64,000 bases of DNA from Acidicapsa ligni. Its GTDB lineage: Bacteria; Acidobacteriota; Terriglobia; Terriglobales; Acidobacteriaceae. Under the pieces are notes generated by a model. The model was not told where the DNA came from. It saw nothing but the letters and a program-made list of their open reading frames with translations, and did no database searches. Location: positions 1-64,000 of the forward strand of contig NZ_JAGSYG010000004.1 of the NCBI RefSeq assembly GCF_025685655.1, in the 5' to 3' direction. The translations under genes and the position numbers were made by a program. Shown here piece by piece: positions 15,267 through 26,098 of this stretch; position 1 is the stretch's first letter; each line of letters begins with the position of its first letter.

Positions 15267-16199
15267 ATGTTCGACCCGGCAGCAGGCAGCGACACAGCAC
15301 TTCTGTTTACCGAGCAGTTGCTGGTCTTTGCGACCATTATTGGCTCGGTCGCGGCGCTACCCTCGTTTATTGAATTCATCTCCGGTGTCCGCAAGCGCAA
15401 GGAGCGAATCGATCTTTCGCTAGAAGACGAAGCGGTCGATCAGCTTCATCCCCGCCTCGCAGGAATGGATGATCTGCTCAAGTCGATCGAAGATCTGGTA
15501 GACCGCGCGCGATTCCCAGCCGCCTATCAGGATTTAAAGATCGGCAACGAAGTCCTGATCATCGGCCCAAGCCAAAGCGGCAAGAAATCGCTCGCGCAGA
15601 CTATCGCCAAAGCCACCGGCATGGAACGGCTGGTGACGGTCTACAACCCGCGCGATTCCGACGCCCTGGCCAAAGCCAAGAGTCTTGTTCGAAGCTACAA
15701 GCGCAAGAAAGTCATGCTTCTGCTGCCCCGCATCGATCTCGCCTACAAAGAGAGCGATCGCGAAGCGTTGACCCAGTTGGATGCATTGATCGAGAGCACT
15801 TCGGAACGGCAGAATGTGCTCGTCATTGCCACCGCAGTCAGCTTTGAACCTGATAGCGATCTCGACAATCTCTTCGGCATCAAATTGGCTCTGCCCGGCG
15901 CGGAAGTAATCGGCGTAAACCGGCGCGAAATCCCCGCGGACGTACAGCCGATGATGGCCGAAGTAGCGCGTTTCTACCTTGAAGAAGGCAAGCGGCGCGG
16001 CTTCGAGGTGCATGGCATGACGGAGCCGGAGTTCTGTAACCTGATTCTCGCCGAGGCCATGAATCCAGCGGAAGTCGAGGATATCGTCGTCCTCTGCGAG
16101 ACCGCCGCGCTCTTTCGTCGCCGTACAAAAGAGGCCAGTGAACTGGTCTTCACGCGTGAAATTCTGAATACGTCCATTGCGCGCGTCGTTATCGGGTAG
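15267..16199 (+). CDS. membrane-anchored AAA+-like ATPase
   Basis: The 310-residue product has an N-terminal transmembrane helix (about 17-39), a basic juxtamembrane segment (RKRKERIDL) and an AAA+-like core from about residue 62. The P-loop is GPSQSGKKS (100-108). The Walker B position reads LLLPRID (151-157), with one Asp and no following Glu. No protease or helicase domain is attached; the size resembles the ATPase half of FtsH-like proteins. The role is unknown; it could bind ATP without efficient hydrolysis. No neighbours are clearly co-transcribed, and nitroreductase starts 101 bases downstream. Confidence 0.7.
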   Translation: MFDPAAGSDTALLFTEQLLVFATIIGSVAALPSFIEFISGVRKRKERIDLSLEDEAVDQLHPRLAGMDDLLKSIEDLVDRARFPAAYQDLKIGNEVLIIGPSQSGKKSLAQTIAKATGMERLVTVYNPRDSDALAKAKSLVRSYKRKKVMLLLPRIDLAYKESDREALTQLDALIESTSERQNVLVIATAVSFEPDSDLDNLFGIKLALPGAEVIGVNRREIPADVQPMMAEVARFYLEEGKRRGFEVHGMTEPEFCNLILAEAMNPAEVEDIVVLCETAALFRRRTKEASELVFTREILNTSIARVVIG

Positions 16200-16300
16200 A
16201 TCGTTTTTGGGAAAGTGCTTGAGTCACACAAGATTGTTGAGAGAAACAACTTTCCGCGCATCCAATTCGAAAAGCAAGCTCATTTCAGGAGTCACACCGA

Positions 16301-16915
16301 ATGTCCCTTTCTATCGAAGAAGTAAACAAGCTGAAGAAGATACCTGTCGAAGGATTGCTTCCCGCACTGGCACAGCGCTGGAGCCCGCGCTCCTTTCAGA
16401 CCAAAGCCGTGTCGGACAACGATCTCAAGATCATCCTCGAAGCCGCGCGCTGGGCTCCATCCTCCAGCAACGAACAACCCTGGCGTTTTCTCGTCGGAAT
16501 CAAAGGATCGGAAACGCACACGAAGATATTCGAGACGCTTGTCGGGTTCAACCAGGGCTGGGCAGGCAAGCCGCACATTCTGATACTCGGCTTTGCACTG
16601 CAGAAAGACAGCAAAGGTAATCCCAATCGCTATGCACTCTACGACCTGGGGCAGGCAGCGTCCGATCTGGTCGATCAGGCGTCCGCGCTTGGCCTGGCAA
16701 CGCATTCCATGGGTGGCTTTGATCACGAAGCAATACGGCGGGCATTCAATCTCACCGACGATTACGCTCTCGGCGCCGTGATCGCCGTCGGCTATCAGGA
16801 TGAGCCTTCCGCTCTTTCCAACGAGCAGATGCAGCAGCGGGAGATCGCGCCCCGCGAACGCAAGCCGCTCAGCCACATCGCTCTCACTGCTCTCGATACT
16901 CCATTCGAGTTCTAG
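16301..16915 (+). CDS. nitroreductase family protein
   Basis: The 204-residue FMN-dependent nitroreductase-fold protein shows the FMN phosphate-binding motif RWSPRSF near the N-terminus, APSSSNEQPWRF (about 48-60) and the later GLATHSMGGFDHEAIRRAF segment typical of the family. Members reduce nitro compounds, quinones or related substrates with NAD(P)H as flavin homodimers in the cytoplasm. The substrate here cannot be deduced. AGGAG lies 10 bases before the ATG. Confidence 0.9.
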   Translation: MSLSIEEVNKLKKIPVEGLLPALAQRWSPRSFQTKAVSDNDLKIILEAARWAPSSSNEQPWRFLVGIKGSETHTKIFETLVGFNQGWAGKPHILILGFALQKDSKGNPNRYALYDLGQAASDLVDQASALGLATHSMGGFDHEAIRRAFNLTDDYALGAVIAVGYQDEPSALSNEQMQQREIAPRERKPLSHIALTALDTPFEF

Positions 16916-16965
16916 GCCTTGCGAAACACTCCCGTCTTCGCGATACAGTGGAGGCGGGAGTTCAC

Positions 16966-17667
16966 TTGGCAGTCTCGAAACAAATCACCCGTCAAAAGGC
17001 CCATCGAAAGCCTGTCCTGTATCGCGGCAAAGGCCCGAGACGCAGGCGCTCCATCTCGCTGCGACTACGCGTGTTTCTTGGGTGCGGCAGTTTGCTGGGG
17101 GCTCTACTGGTGTGGGCTATCGTAGCTCGCAGCATTGCACCGATGGCTAACTCAACGCGCAAAGATTTCGATGCAATTATCGTGCTGGGTACACCAGCGG
17201 ATTCGGATGGAAATCCAACACCGGAGCAGCAGGCGCGCATCACGGAGGGAGTACACGAGTACGAGCGCGGCGTAGCTCCACGATTGATCATGACTGGTGG
17301 AGCGGCTCACAATCGATTTGTAGAGGCCGAGGTCATGGCTCGTATCGCCCATGCACAGGGCGTTCCATCTTCCGCGATTCTCCAGGAAACACAGGCGCAG
17401 GACACGATCCAGAATGCCTGCTACAGCCGTCAAATTCTTCATGCTCACGGCTGGCATTCCGCAGAGGTGGTGAGTTCCGCATCGCATCTTCCGAGAGCTT
17501 CGATGATCTTCTCGTATTTACCTGGCGAGAAGTTGGAGTGGCGTATGCACGCAGCATCGGATTCGCTCGTTCCAGCCTTTTATAGCGATGCGGCGGAGGT
17601 CGTGGAAACCATCAAGACCGCGCGCTATCTTATCTGGGCGCGATGGCTCGAGAGCTGCACACCCTGA
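16966..17667 (+). CDS. YdcF-type (DUF218) inner-membrane protein
   Basis: This DUF218/YdcF-family protein of about 233 residues has a basic N-terminus (HRKPVLYRGKGPRRRR), one transmembrane helix (LGCGSLLGALLVWAIV) and the periplasmic DUF218 domain. That domain begins DFDAIIVLG and contains RLIMTGGAAHNRFVEAEVM, AILQETQAQDTIQNA and VVSSASHLPRA. DUF218 proteins are linked to envelope and peptidoglycan or lipid-carrier metabolism. The start is uncertain: TTG at 16966 is preceded by GGAGGCGGGAG, while a GTG at 16948 overlaps that site. Confidence 0.85.
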   Translation: MAVSKQITRQKAHRKPVLYRGKGPRRRRSISLRLRVFLGCGSLLGALLVWAIVARSIAPMANSTRKDFDAIIVLGTPADSDGNPTPEQQARITEGVHEYERGVAPRLIMTGGAAHNRFVEAEVMARIAHAQGVPSSAILQETQAQDTIQNACYSRQILHAHGWHSAEVVSSASHLPRASMIFSYLPGEKLEWRMHAASDSLVPAFYSDAAEVVETIKTARYLIWARWLESCTP

Positions 17668-17844
17668 TGGGCGCGGAGGTTGATGGGCGCGCAGGTTGAC
17701 AAGTTCTCAGGTTCTCGCAGGTAACACACGGCATGCAGACACCCAAATCCGTGCTCGCAGGTCTAATAAACTATGCGATTTAAGCCTGGATTATTGAGTA
17801 CCCGTTTGTTCCAGCGTAGCCCAGCCATTTACCATGCAAGAGTG

Positions 17845-18597
17845 ATGCGTTTTGTAATCCGACCGACCCGTTTCCTGATCGCCGCTGCAACTGCGGCCGT
17901 TTTCGCCGCCACATTGCATGCCAATGCACAGGCTCCAACCCCAGCACCGACTCAGGCACCGACCACGCCGCAGCCGATCGTCTCCGGCAACGGAACTTAT
18001 ATCTCCACCGACCCATTGGCCGGTGTGCGGTATGACAACCGCTGGGATATATCTGTCGCTATGGCTTACGCGCATACGCATGCGGGTCCGAATCTGCGCG
18101 AGGGTGCAAACCTCGGCGGCCTGGATGTCTCCGCCAGCTACTGGCTCACCAAGCATTGGGGCGTTGAGGGCAGCGGACGCGGCTATCTCGGCACCAGCGG
18201 CACTACTCCCGCAGCAAGCGTACTGGGTGAGAGCGGTGTCTTCATTGCGCAGTACATGTTTCTCGCCGGACCTGAATATCTGGGACCACACAACAAGCAC
18301 GGCGCGATTGTGCTTCATGCGCTTGTAGGCGGAGCATACGGCGATTTCAACCGGGATCTCGGCAGGCAGGGATCGGCAGTTGGTCCAACGGGTCCAGCGG
18401 CCTTTTATGACAACCAGGTTGGCCTGGGCGGCGCATTTGGTGGCCACATCGATCTCAACCGTTCCCCGCACTGGGTCTTCCGTGTAACACCGGACGCTAT
18501 CCTGACCACCTACGATGGCACGAGCCAGTATCCGCATACGCAGTGGAACTTTGGCATCTCGGTCGGCGCACAATATAAATTCAAGAAAAAGCGATAA
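17845..18597 (+). CDS. probable outer-membrane beta-barrel protein
   Basis: The 250-residue product starts at an ATG giving a clear signal peptide (MRFVIRPTRFLIAAATAAVFAA, cleavage near ANAQA). A longer frame from 17773 would bury the signal. A Pro/Thr-rich linker (about 30-48) precedes alternating strands with many aromatic and Gly residues (WDISVAMAYAHTH, GLDVSASYWLTKHWGVEGSGRGYLG) and ends FGISVGAQYKFKKKR, typical of OmpA-like or acidobacterial barrels. Ligand and function are unknown. A good terminator follows. Confidence 0.7.
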   Translation: MRFVIRPTRFLIAAATAAVFAATLHANAQAPTPAPTQAPTTPQPIVSGNGTYISTDPLAGVRYDNRWDISVAMAYAHTHAGPNLREGANLGGLDVSASYWLTKHWGVEGSGRGYLGTSGTTPAASVLGESGVFIAQYMFLAGPEYLGPHNKHGAIVLHALVGGAYGDFNRDLGRQGSAVGPTGPAAFYDNQVGLGGAFGGHIDLNRSPHWVFRVTPDAILTTYDGTSQYPHTQWNFGISVGAQYKFKKKR

Positions 18598-18615
18598 ATC
18601 GTTTTTGAGATCAGG

Positions 18616-18664
18616 AAGGCCCAAGGTGTGCAAACAGCACTCAACCTTGGGCCTTTCTGTTTTG
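18616..18664 (+). terminator. terminator after the beta-barrel gene
   Basis: AAGGCCCAAGGT (18616-18627) and ACCTTGGGCCTT (18644-18655) form a perfect 12-bp stem with a 16-base loop, followed by TCTGTTTTG. Confidence 0.8.
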
Positions 18665-18729
18665 AATGAGAGATCTCGCGTCCGTACCGTTCCATTGCAA
18701 TTCAAAGATGGGACCGATATTCTCCCAGT

Positions 18730-19728
18730 ATGAGGATCGACTTTCGCATTAGCGGTTTTGGGGATGCCTGGATGCGCTTTATCGCGCTGGCAATCATGGC
18801 GGAGATAGATCCGACGACGCGCCATGTTGTATATCCATCCAAGGCTCTCGTTCCTCTAGCCGCACAGATCTTTGAGCCCTGGTTTGATGTTCAGGAAAGT
18901 GGCCCTGCGGATGTAACGATGCTGCATCATGGGCTGCGCCGTCTGCTTCCCGGCCTGCTCAAGGGAGAGGCTTATTACTCTCCGTTTTATTGGCTGCTTC
19001 GCTTCAGAAGACCCAGGACCGAACTCAAGGATAGAATCAACGATGTTGCTTTTCTAGCGGCGAGCGTTGTAACGCGACTGTCTTTGCCTAATTCGAAATA
19101 TGCATTCAAGTACCAGGGATTTATGGAGATTCAAGGATTAAAACCCTTTCGCTCTGTGACGCCTGCGCAATTTGACAGTGCTGCGCCTGCTGTTCTGGAG
19201 AAGCTGCGCGTGCGTGTGCAGTCGTTGTTTCCTCCGCAGGCAATGCGATCCGCGGAGTTGGTATTTCCATCCGGAACGGCCCATCAGATTATGCCGCCTG
19301 ATTTCGGCGCGGCCTATTTTCGAGATGCGCAATTTGCTTTTCATCGCAAGGATGGATTTGCTGCGGAGTTCCTCAATCTAGGCCTGAATGTTGTGTACTT
19401 TGAATCTCCGCAGGATATCTTCACGCTCATCGCAAATGCGCGAACTGTATATGCCACGGATAGTTTTCCATCTCATCTGGCGCAGACCTGGCGGGATGAC
19501 TGCTATGTATTGATGTCGCAACAAAAGGCTGAGATGGTAGTAGCGCCGAGTTATCCGGACGATCAGATATTGCATTCTCTTGCGCCATGCCATCCCTGCC
19601 GTAGCCGTGTTCGATACAGCCTGGAATCGAAATGCGATGCCGGTAGACTTTATTGCCATACGTGGAATGACCCGATATATGTGAGCCGCACCACTTCTCT
19701 CACCAAGCTGAATGTTGAAGCCAAATGA
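18730..19728 (+). CDS. GT-B glycosyltransferase-like protein (GT9-related)
   Basis: The 332-residue product looks like a divergent family-9 glycosyltransferase. It opens MRIDFRISGFGDAWMRFIALAIM, comparable to the GLGD..M....L start of heptosyltransferases, and contains IANARTVYATDSFPSHLAQTW (about 228-248), matching the usual donor-site region (A..VI..D.g..HLA). The C-terminus has CHPCRSRVRY and several Cys. It would act in surface polysaccharide or LPS assembly. It is followed by another GT-like gene, and codon use seems less GC-biased than in neighbours. The assignment is tentative. Confidence 0.55.
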   Translation: MRIDFRISGFGDAWMRFIALAIMAEIDPTTRHVVYPSKALVPLAAQIFEPWFDVQESGPADVTMLHHGLRRLLPGLLKGEAYYSPFYWLLRFRRPRTELKDRINDVAFLAASVVTRLSLPNSKYAFKYQGFMEIQGLKPFRSVTPAQFDSAAPAVLEKLRVRVQSLFPPQAMRSAELVFPSGTAHQIMPPDFGAAYFRDAQFAFHRKDGFAAEFLNLGLNVVYFESPQDIFTLIANARTVYATDSFPSHLAQTWRDDCYVLMSQQKAEMVVAPSYPDDQILHSLAPCHPCRSRVRYSLESKCDAGRLYCHTWNDPIYVSRTTSLTKLNVEAK

Positions 19729-19775
19729 CGTGCTGATGAAGGAACGTGTTGATGAAGGAACGTGTTGATGAAGTG
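19728..19775 (+). repeat. three tandem 16-base repeats
   Basis: Three units of ACGTGYTGATGAAGGA (the last ending GTG) lie end to end, beginning at the stop region of the upstream gene. The period is 16, not a multiple of three, so it is not a coding repeat. The sequence TGATGAAG occurs in each copy. Confidence 0.85.
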
Positions 19776-19907
19776 ATCTGCTGATTATGTCCAGCGGACT
19801 CGTTCATCACGATGCCTGGTTTGTTTCTGATGAATACAGATTCGAAATGCAAATCCTCACAGAGAATCTGATGAGCCGATGCTTGTGCATCCAAGGAAAA
19901 GGAAGAC

Positions 19908-21023
19908 ATGCCGGAGACGTCACTGCTTCAAATCGTGTCGGGATTCAAGCCAAATGTCGATGGCATGGGAGACTTTGCACGGCTGATTGGCGAGGCGTTA
20001 TGGCAGAAGAAGTCGATACAGTCGCACTTCGTCGTCTACCGCCGTCCAAACAAGTCCTTTGATCCACAGGAGATTCTTCCCAATACTATCTCCTATTTGG
20101 ATGAGTCAACGCCTGCTGAGTTATCAGAGCATCTGGTGGAGCTATGCGCACAGCGCAAATTTGATAACGCATTGGTTCATTACGGAGCTTACGCATATTC
20201 GCGAGAAGGCAAGCCGGCGGAGTTCGGAAAGGTCATCGAAGAGCTTGCTAAGAAGATGCCTGTTTCGATCTTTTTCCATGAAGTTCAAGCAACGGCGATG
20301 CCCTGGAAGCGGGCATTCTGGACCTTTCCGGAGCAGCGAAAGACCGCGATGGGACTGGTGCGCTGTGCCAAAGTGTCTTTCACCTCAAACTCGGAATATG
20401 TAAAGACCCTGGAGCGATTCAAAGTTCCCGGAGCAGTGATCACGAAGGCGCCAGTTATCTCGAATGTAGGCGAACCAACAGACCCTCGTCCTTTGAAAGA
20501 AAGAGCGAGACAGTTAGTTATCTTTGGACAATTTTCCAATCGAATCAGGATTTATGAGAAGCATCGCCAGTTACTGGAAGATGTTTGCAAGTTACTTCGT
20601 ATTCAAACTGTTGTCGATGTTGGATCGGGGCAGAGTCCGAGCATTCCGAGTACGGTGGCCGGAGCTGAAGTCAAACGCGGCGGCTGGATGGATGAACAGC
20701 AGGTGAGCGTGTTGATGTCCGACAGTATCGCGGGGCTGGTTTGTTATGCGCCGGATATATGGGAAAAGTCCGGAGTAATCGCTGCATACCAGGCTCATGC
20801 ACTTGTGCCAATTCTAGTGCCGCTGCAAAAGAGACTTACGCCGGAGCCGGCATATCTTCCGTATGTTTCGTGCGAGGCATTGTCCCGGCTTGCTACTGCG
20901 GATGGCGTGGTTCCAGAGGAGCAGTTACAGACAATCGCCACGGACGCTCATCGATGCTATGTCGCGAATCAATCCGTGAACGCCTGTGTTGAAGCTATCT
21001 CGGATGTACTTACTCGCAGCTAA
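19908..21023 (+). CDS. GT-B type glycosyltransferase (family 4-like)
   Basis: The 371-residue product is consistent with a GT-B fold. The N-terminal half includes MPETSLLQIVSGFKPNVDGMGDFARLIGEAL, the common G..GD.A..L pattern. The C-terminal half contains QLVIFGQFSNRIRIYEKH and DIWEKSGVIAAYQAHALVPILV (about 292-313), like the E..G.....A.A...PV donor-binding region. It probably transfers a sugar to a polysaccharide or lipid. AAGGAAG lies just before the ATG. It pairs with the GT9-like gene upstream, suggesting a small surface-glycan locus. Confidence 0.6.
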   Translation: MPETSLLQIVSGFKPNVDGMGDFARLIGEALWQKKSIQSHFVVYRRPNKSFDPQEILPNTISYLDESTPAELSEHLVELCAQRKFDNALVHYGAYAYSREGKPAEFGKVIEELAKKMPVSIFFHEVQATAMPWKRAFWTFPEQRKTAMGLVRCAKVSFTSNSEYVKTLERFKVPGAVITKAPVISNVGEPTDPRPLKERARQLVIFGQFSNRIRIYEKHRQLLEDVCKLLRIQTVVDVGSGQSPSIPSTVAGAEVKRGGWMDEQQVSVLMSDSIAGLVCYAPDIWEKSGVIAAYQAHALVPILVPLQKRLTPEPAYLPYVSCEALSRLATADGVVPEEQLQTIATDAHRCYVANQSVNACVEAISDVLTRS

Positions 21024-21133
21024 CTTGATCGATGGATAAGTTTGTCTATATATTCAGCGCGGGAGACAGCGTTCTTGCTCTGCCGGTCTCCCGCACCTGT
21101 TTTCCGCATTGGTATGTGCTGATGCAGGATGGG

Positions 21134-21550
21134 TTAGACCAGTTCGTAACCGGCAAACCAGTAGCCGATTTCAAAGGCTGCGGTTTCAGGGGCATCCGAA
21201 CCGTGGATCGCGTTTTCCTCGATGGATCCGGCGAACTTCTTGCGGATGGTGCCTTCTTCTGCGTTGGACGGGTTTGTTGCTCCCATCAGTTTGCGCAGAT
21301 CGACGATCGCGTTGTCTTTCTCCAGAACGAGCAGCACGATTGGTCCATTGGACATGAACGTGGTGAGCGAGTCGAAGAATGGGCGGGCGCTGTGAACGGC
21401 GTAGAAGCCCTCAGCCTGCGGCTTGGAGATGGACTGCTTCTTGATGGAAACAATCTTGAAGCCAGCCTTTTCGATCTCTGACAAAATAGCGGCGGTATAG
21501 CCTTTGCGAACTGCGTCCGGCTTGATAATGCTGAAAGTACGTTGCGACAC
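21134..21550 (-). CDS. ndk: nucleoside diphosphate kinase
   Basis: The 138-residue NDK is of normal length. It starts at GTG (21550) with GGGAG 8 bases upstream. It shows [11 protein letters not shown] (nucleotide site) and NAIHGSDA with the phospho-accepting His116, and moves the terminal phosphate of ATP to other (d)NDPs by a ping-pong mechanism in the cytoplasm. It is convergent to the glycosyltransferase gene and divergent from the M13 peptidase gene. Confidence 0.97.
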   Translation of the reverse strand: MSQRTFSIIKPDAVRKGYTAAILSEIEKAGFKIVSIKKQSISKPQAEGFYAVHSARPFFDSLTTFMSNGPIVLLVLEKDNAIVDLRKLMGATNPSNAEEGTIRKKFAGSIEENAIHGSDAPETAAFEIGYWFAGYELV

Positions 21551-21649
21551 GGGTGATACTCCCTTACACAGAATTGCGATTCTCCTTTATTGTAATTGGC
21601 CAATGTATATGCATGGTTGATATGGGTCCCGTCTGCTAGAGTTTCAAGC

Positions 21650-23743
21650 ATGTTTCCGAAATTGTACTTTCCCTCTTTTGTCCGGCATAGTGCGGCTTTA
21701 CTGGTCTGTTTGCCTGCCTGTGCCGGCCTCGCACAGACTTCTACGGCTGCGCCATTGACTCCCTCGGCGTCTGGTGCTGCTGAGCTTCGGGTTTTTGACC
21801 CTTCTTTGGTCGATACGTCAGTCGATGCCTGCGAGAACTTTTACCAGTACTCGTGCAAGGGCTGGTTCAAGCGCAATCCGTTGCCTGCAGATCAGATTTC
21901 TTACGGACGCTTTACTGAGCTATATGAGCTGAATCGGCTGCATTTGAAGCAGATCCTTGAAGCTTCCGCGGTGCCGGGCGCTACCCGGACAGCGAATGAG
22001 CAGAAAATCGGCGATGAGTACGCAAGCTGCATGGATGTTGCTGCGATTGACCAGAAGGGCTTGGCCTCACTGCAGCCGGAGTTGGATCGTATCGCCGGGC
22101 TGAAGAGCAAGGCGGAATTGCCAGCGCTTATCGCTCATCTGCACAGCATTGGGGTGAATGTCTTTTTCGGGATGGGTTCCAACCAGGATTATGCCGACTC
22201 CGCTTCGGTGATCTCTTTTTACAGCGCTGCGGGCCTTGGTCTGCCGGATCGCGATTATTACACCCGCACCGATGCCAAGTCGGTTGAGCAGCGCCAGCAG
22301 TATGTCGCGCATGTGAAGAAGATTCTGGCGTTGGCTGGAGAGCCCGAGGCGCAGGCGGCGAAGGATGCAAATACCGTGCTGGCTATCGAGATGGGTCTGG
22401 CCAAGGTGTCGCTTACGAATGTGGAACAGCGCGATCCGCAGAATCTGAATCATCCAACGGACGTGACAACGATGGAGAAGGAGCTTACGCATTTCTCTCT
22501 GGCGTCGTATATAGCCGCCGATCATGCTCCCTCATCGGGCAAGGTCAATGATATGGAACCGAAGTTCTTTGCCGGTTTCAATACGCTTATCGAAGAGACG
22601 CCGCTCGATCAGATTCGAGCTTACCTGCGCTGGCATCTGCTGCATGCCTTTGCTGGCGAGAGCCTGCCTCAGCGTTTCGATGAGGAGAACTGGAACTTCT
22701 ACGCGCATACGCTCAATGGGGCAGAGAAGGAGCAGGATCGCTGGAAGCGTTGCACGAGCCGCGTTGATAGTGAACTTGGCGAAGCCTTGGGGCAGGTCTA
22801 TGTGGCGCAATACTTTTCGGCTGAAGAGAAGCAGCGCACGCTCGATATGACCCTGGCGATCGAGCAGGCCATGAGCAAAGACATCGATTCGCTTGACTGG
22901 ATGAGCCCTGAAACCAAGGTTCGCGCCAAGGAGAAGCTGCATGGCGTCATGAACAAGATCGGCTATCCCGATAAGTGGCGCGATTATTCCAAGCTCACGA
23001 TTGTTCGCGGCGATGCGCTGGGTAATCAGATGCGCGTGCAGGAGTTTGATCATGCGCGTGACCTTGCCAAGATCGGCAAGCCGGTTGATCGCGGCGAGTG
23101 GGGTATGACTCCGCCGACGGTGAATGCCTACTACGATCCGCAGCAGAACAATGTCAATTTTCCCGCGGGATATCTGCAGCCACCGTTCTTCAGCGGCAAG
23201 GAAGATGACGCGGCGAACTATGGCGATATGGGATCCACGATTGGCCATGAGTTGACGCATGGTTTCGACGATGAGGGACGGCAGTTCGATGCCAACGGCA
23301 ACCTGAAGAATTGGTGGACCAAGGACGACGAGCTCAAGTTTGGCGACCGCTCGGATTGCGTTGTGAAGCAGTACGATGCGATCGAGTCGGTTCCCGGTGT
23401 GCATCTGAATGGCAAGCTGACACTCGGTGAAAACCTCGCGGATCTTGGGGGCACATGGCTGGCGTGGCTCGCATGGCTGGATAAGGCTCGCGAGGCCCAT
23501 CTGGACATGGAAGCCAAGACGGATGGCTACACGCCAGAGCAGCGCTTCTGGATTGCTTACGCGCAGCAATGGTGCACGCAGACTCGACCGGAGGCTTTGC
23601 GTACTGCGGCGCAGACTGATCCGCATGCTCCGGATGAATGGCGCACGAATGCCATTCTTCAGGATTTGCCGGAGTTCGCGAAGAGCTTTTCGTGCAAGGC
23701 GTCGTCAAGGATGGTTGCGGCCAAGCCTTGCCGTGTTTGGTGA
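21650..23743 (+). CDS. M13 (neprilysin-like) zinc metallopeptidase
   Basis: The 697-residue product begins MFPKLYFPSFVRHSAALLVC, a signal peptide ending near AGLAQ, so export to the periplasm is predicted. The N-terminal M13 domain starts at FDPSLVDTSVDACENFYQYSC. The catalytic HELTH lies at 533-537 and the third zinc ligand is E594 in GENLADLGG. NAYYDPQQNNVNFPAGYLQPPFF and the terminal CRVW are family hallmarks. The start was set at 21650 because the upstream 18 codons break the signal. Peptides are the likely substrate. Confidence 0.95.
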   Translation: MFPKLYFPSFVRHSAALLVCLPACAGLAQTSTAAPLTPSASGAAELRVFDPSLVDTSVDACENFYQYSCKGWFKRNPLPADQISYGRFTELYELNRLHLKQILEASAVPGATRTANEQKIGDEYASCMDVAAIDQKGLASLQPELDRIAGLKSKAELPALIAHLHSIGVNVFFGMGSNQDYADSASVISFYSAAGLGLPDRDYYTRTDAKSVEQRQQYVAHVKKILALAGEPEAQAAKDANTVLAIEMGLAKVSLTNVEQRDPQNLNHPTDVTTMEKELTHFSLASYIAADHAPSSGKVNDMEPKFFAGFNTLIEETPLDQIRAYLRWHLLHAFAGESLPQRFDEENWNFYAHTLNGAEKEQDRWKRCTSRVDSELGEALGQVYVAQYFSAEEKQRTLDMTLAIEQAMSKDIDSLDWMSPETKVRAKEKLHGVMNKIGYPDKWRDYSKLTIVRGDALGNQMRVQEFDHARDLAKIGKPVDRGEWGMTPPTVNAYYDPQQNNVNFPAGYLQPPFFSGKEDDAANYGDMGSTIGHELTHGFDDEGRQFDANGNLKNWWTKDDELKFGDRSDCVVKQYDAIESVPGVHLNGKLTLGENLADLGGTWLAWLAWLDKAREAHLDMEAKTDGYTPEQRFWIAYAQQWCTQTRPEALRTAAQTDPHAPDEWRTNAILQDLPEFAKSFSCKASSRMVAAKPCRVW

Positions 23744-23763
23744 GAGGTTTTTCCTGAGACAGC

Positions 23764-23792
23764 AAAAAAGCCCACCATCTGGTGGGCTTTTC
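23764..23792. terminator. bidirectional terminator between the M13 gene and sucD
   Basis: AAAAGCCCACCA and TGGTGGGCTTTT pair perfectly around a TC loop, with extra A's on the left and T's on the right, so it can act on both strands. It serves the converging peptidase and sucCD units. Confidence 0.85.
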
Positions 23793-23812
23793 GCTTTGCT
23801 GACGTAGCCTGA

Positions 23813-24685
23813 CTATCTACCGATAACCTCGGCGAGTTTGGCGCCGATATCTGCGGGAGAGACGACGACGTGGATGCCCGCGTCGGTCATGGCCTTCATC
23901 TTTTCGGCTGCTGTGCCTTGACCGCCGGAGATGATGGCGCCAGCATGGCCCATGCGGCGGCCAGGAGGCGCTGTTTGTCCGGCGATGAAGCCAACGACCG
24001 GCTTCTTCACATACTGCTTTACGTAAGCCGCTGCGGCCTCTTCTGCCGATCCGCCGATCTCGCCAATCATGATGATGGCTTCGGTGTCGGGATCTTCGTT
24101 GAGCAGCTTCAATGCGTCGATGTGAGTGGTGCCGATGATTGGATCGCCGCCGATGCCGATGGCGGTTGACTGGCCGATTCCGCGCTGCGTGAGCTGATGT
24201 ACGGCCTCATAGGTCAGTGTTCCCGACTTGGAGACGATGCCCACGGAGCCTTCAAGATGAATGCGGGCGGGCATGATGCCGATCTTGGCTTTACCGGGCG
24301 AAATTACGCCTGGGCAATTTGGCCCGATGAGCCGCGATGCGGAGTTCTTGATCTTGCCCCATACCTTGATCATGTCCAGAGTTGGAATGCCTTCGGTGAT
24401 GGCTACGATCAGCGGAATACCGGCGTCTTCGGCTTCAAGAATTGCGTCGGCTGCAAACGGTGGGGGCACGAAGATTACGGTTGCATTGGCGCCGGTCTTT
24501 TCGACGGCTTCAGCAACGGTATTGAAGACTGGCCAGCCTTCGTGTGTGGTTCCGCCCTTGCCGGGAGTTACGCCACCGACCACGACGGTGCCATATTCAG
24601 CAGCGCCCTTGGCGTGAAACGTTCCTTCTTTGCCGGTGATTCCCTGAACTATCAATCGTGTGTTTTTATCAACGAGTACGGACAT
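23813..24685 (-). CDS. sucD: succinate-CoA ligase, alpha subunit
   Basis: The 290-residue alpha subunit has an N-terminal CoA-binding Rossmann domain ([28 protein letters not shown] start) and a C-terminal ligase domain with [18 protein letters not shown], which carries the phospho-His of the catalytic cycle. With SucC it interconverts succinyl-CoA + NDP + Pi and succinate + NTP in the TCA cycle. Its ATG abuts the sucC stop codon with no gap, so translation is probably coupled. Confidence 0.97.
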   Translation of the reverse strand: MSVLVDKNTRLIVQGITGKEGTFHAKGAAEYGTVVVGGVTPGKGGTTHEGWPVFNTVAEAVEKTGANATVIFVPPPFAADAILEAEDAGIPLIVAITEGIPTLDMIKVWGKIKNSASRLIGPNCPGVISPGKAKIGIMPARIHLEGSVGIVSKSGTLTYEAVHQLTQRGIGQSTAIGIGGDPIIGTTHIDALKLLNEDPDTEAIIMIGEIGGSAEEAAAAYVKQYVKKPVVGFIAGQTAPPGRRMGHAGAIISGGQGTAAEKMKAMTDAGIHVVVSPADIGAKLAEVIGR

Positions 24686-25864
<1,179 letters not shown>

Positions 25865-26098
25865 CGTTTGTAGGGCTCACTCGCTAGCGACAGAAGGGTT
25901 TTCCCGTACTCTCGTCCGTCTGTCTTTGATTGGATGAGGATCGTGTGGGTGCTTCTGCGGCACTCAAATAGTACCGAACGCAGCAAAGATGCGGCAAACG
26001 GGATCGGCACAGTATGAAACGAGCCGTCATTCCATGATTTTCCTGTTGCCCGCCGTTCTGCCGCGACCCGTTACGATAAAGGGAAGAGGTTCATCGTT

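Noticed and set aside
22532..23626. Minus-strand open frame over the M13 peptidase gene
   Set aside because: Shadow of a gene with clear catalytic motifs.
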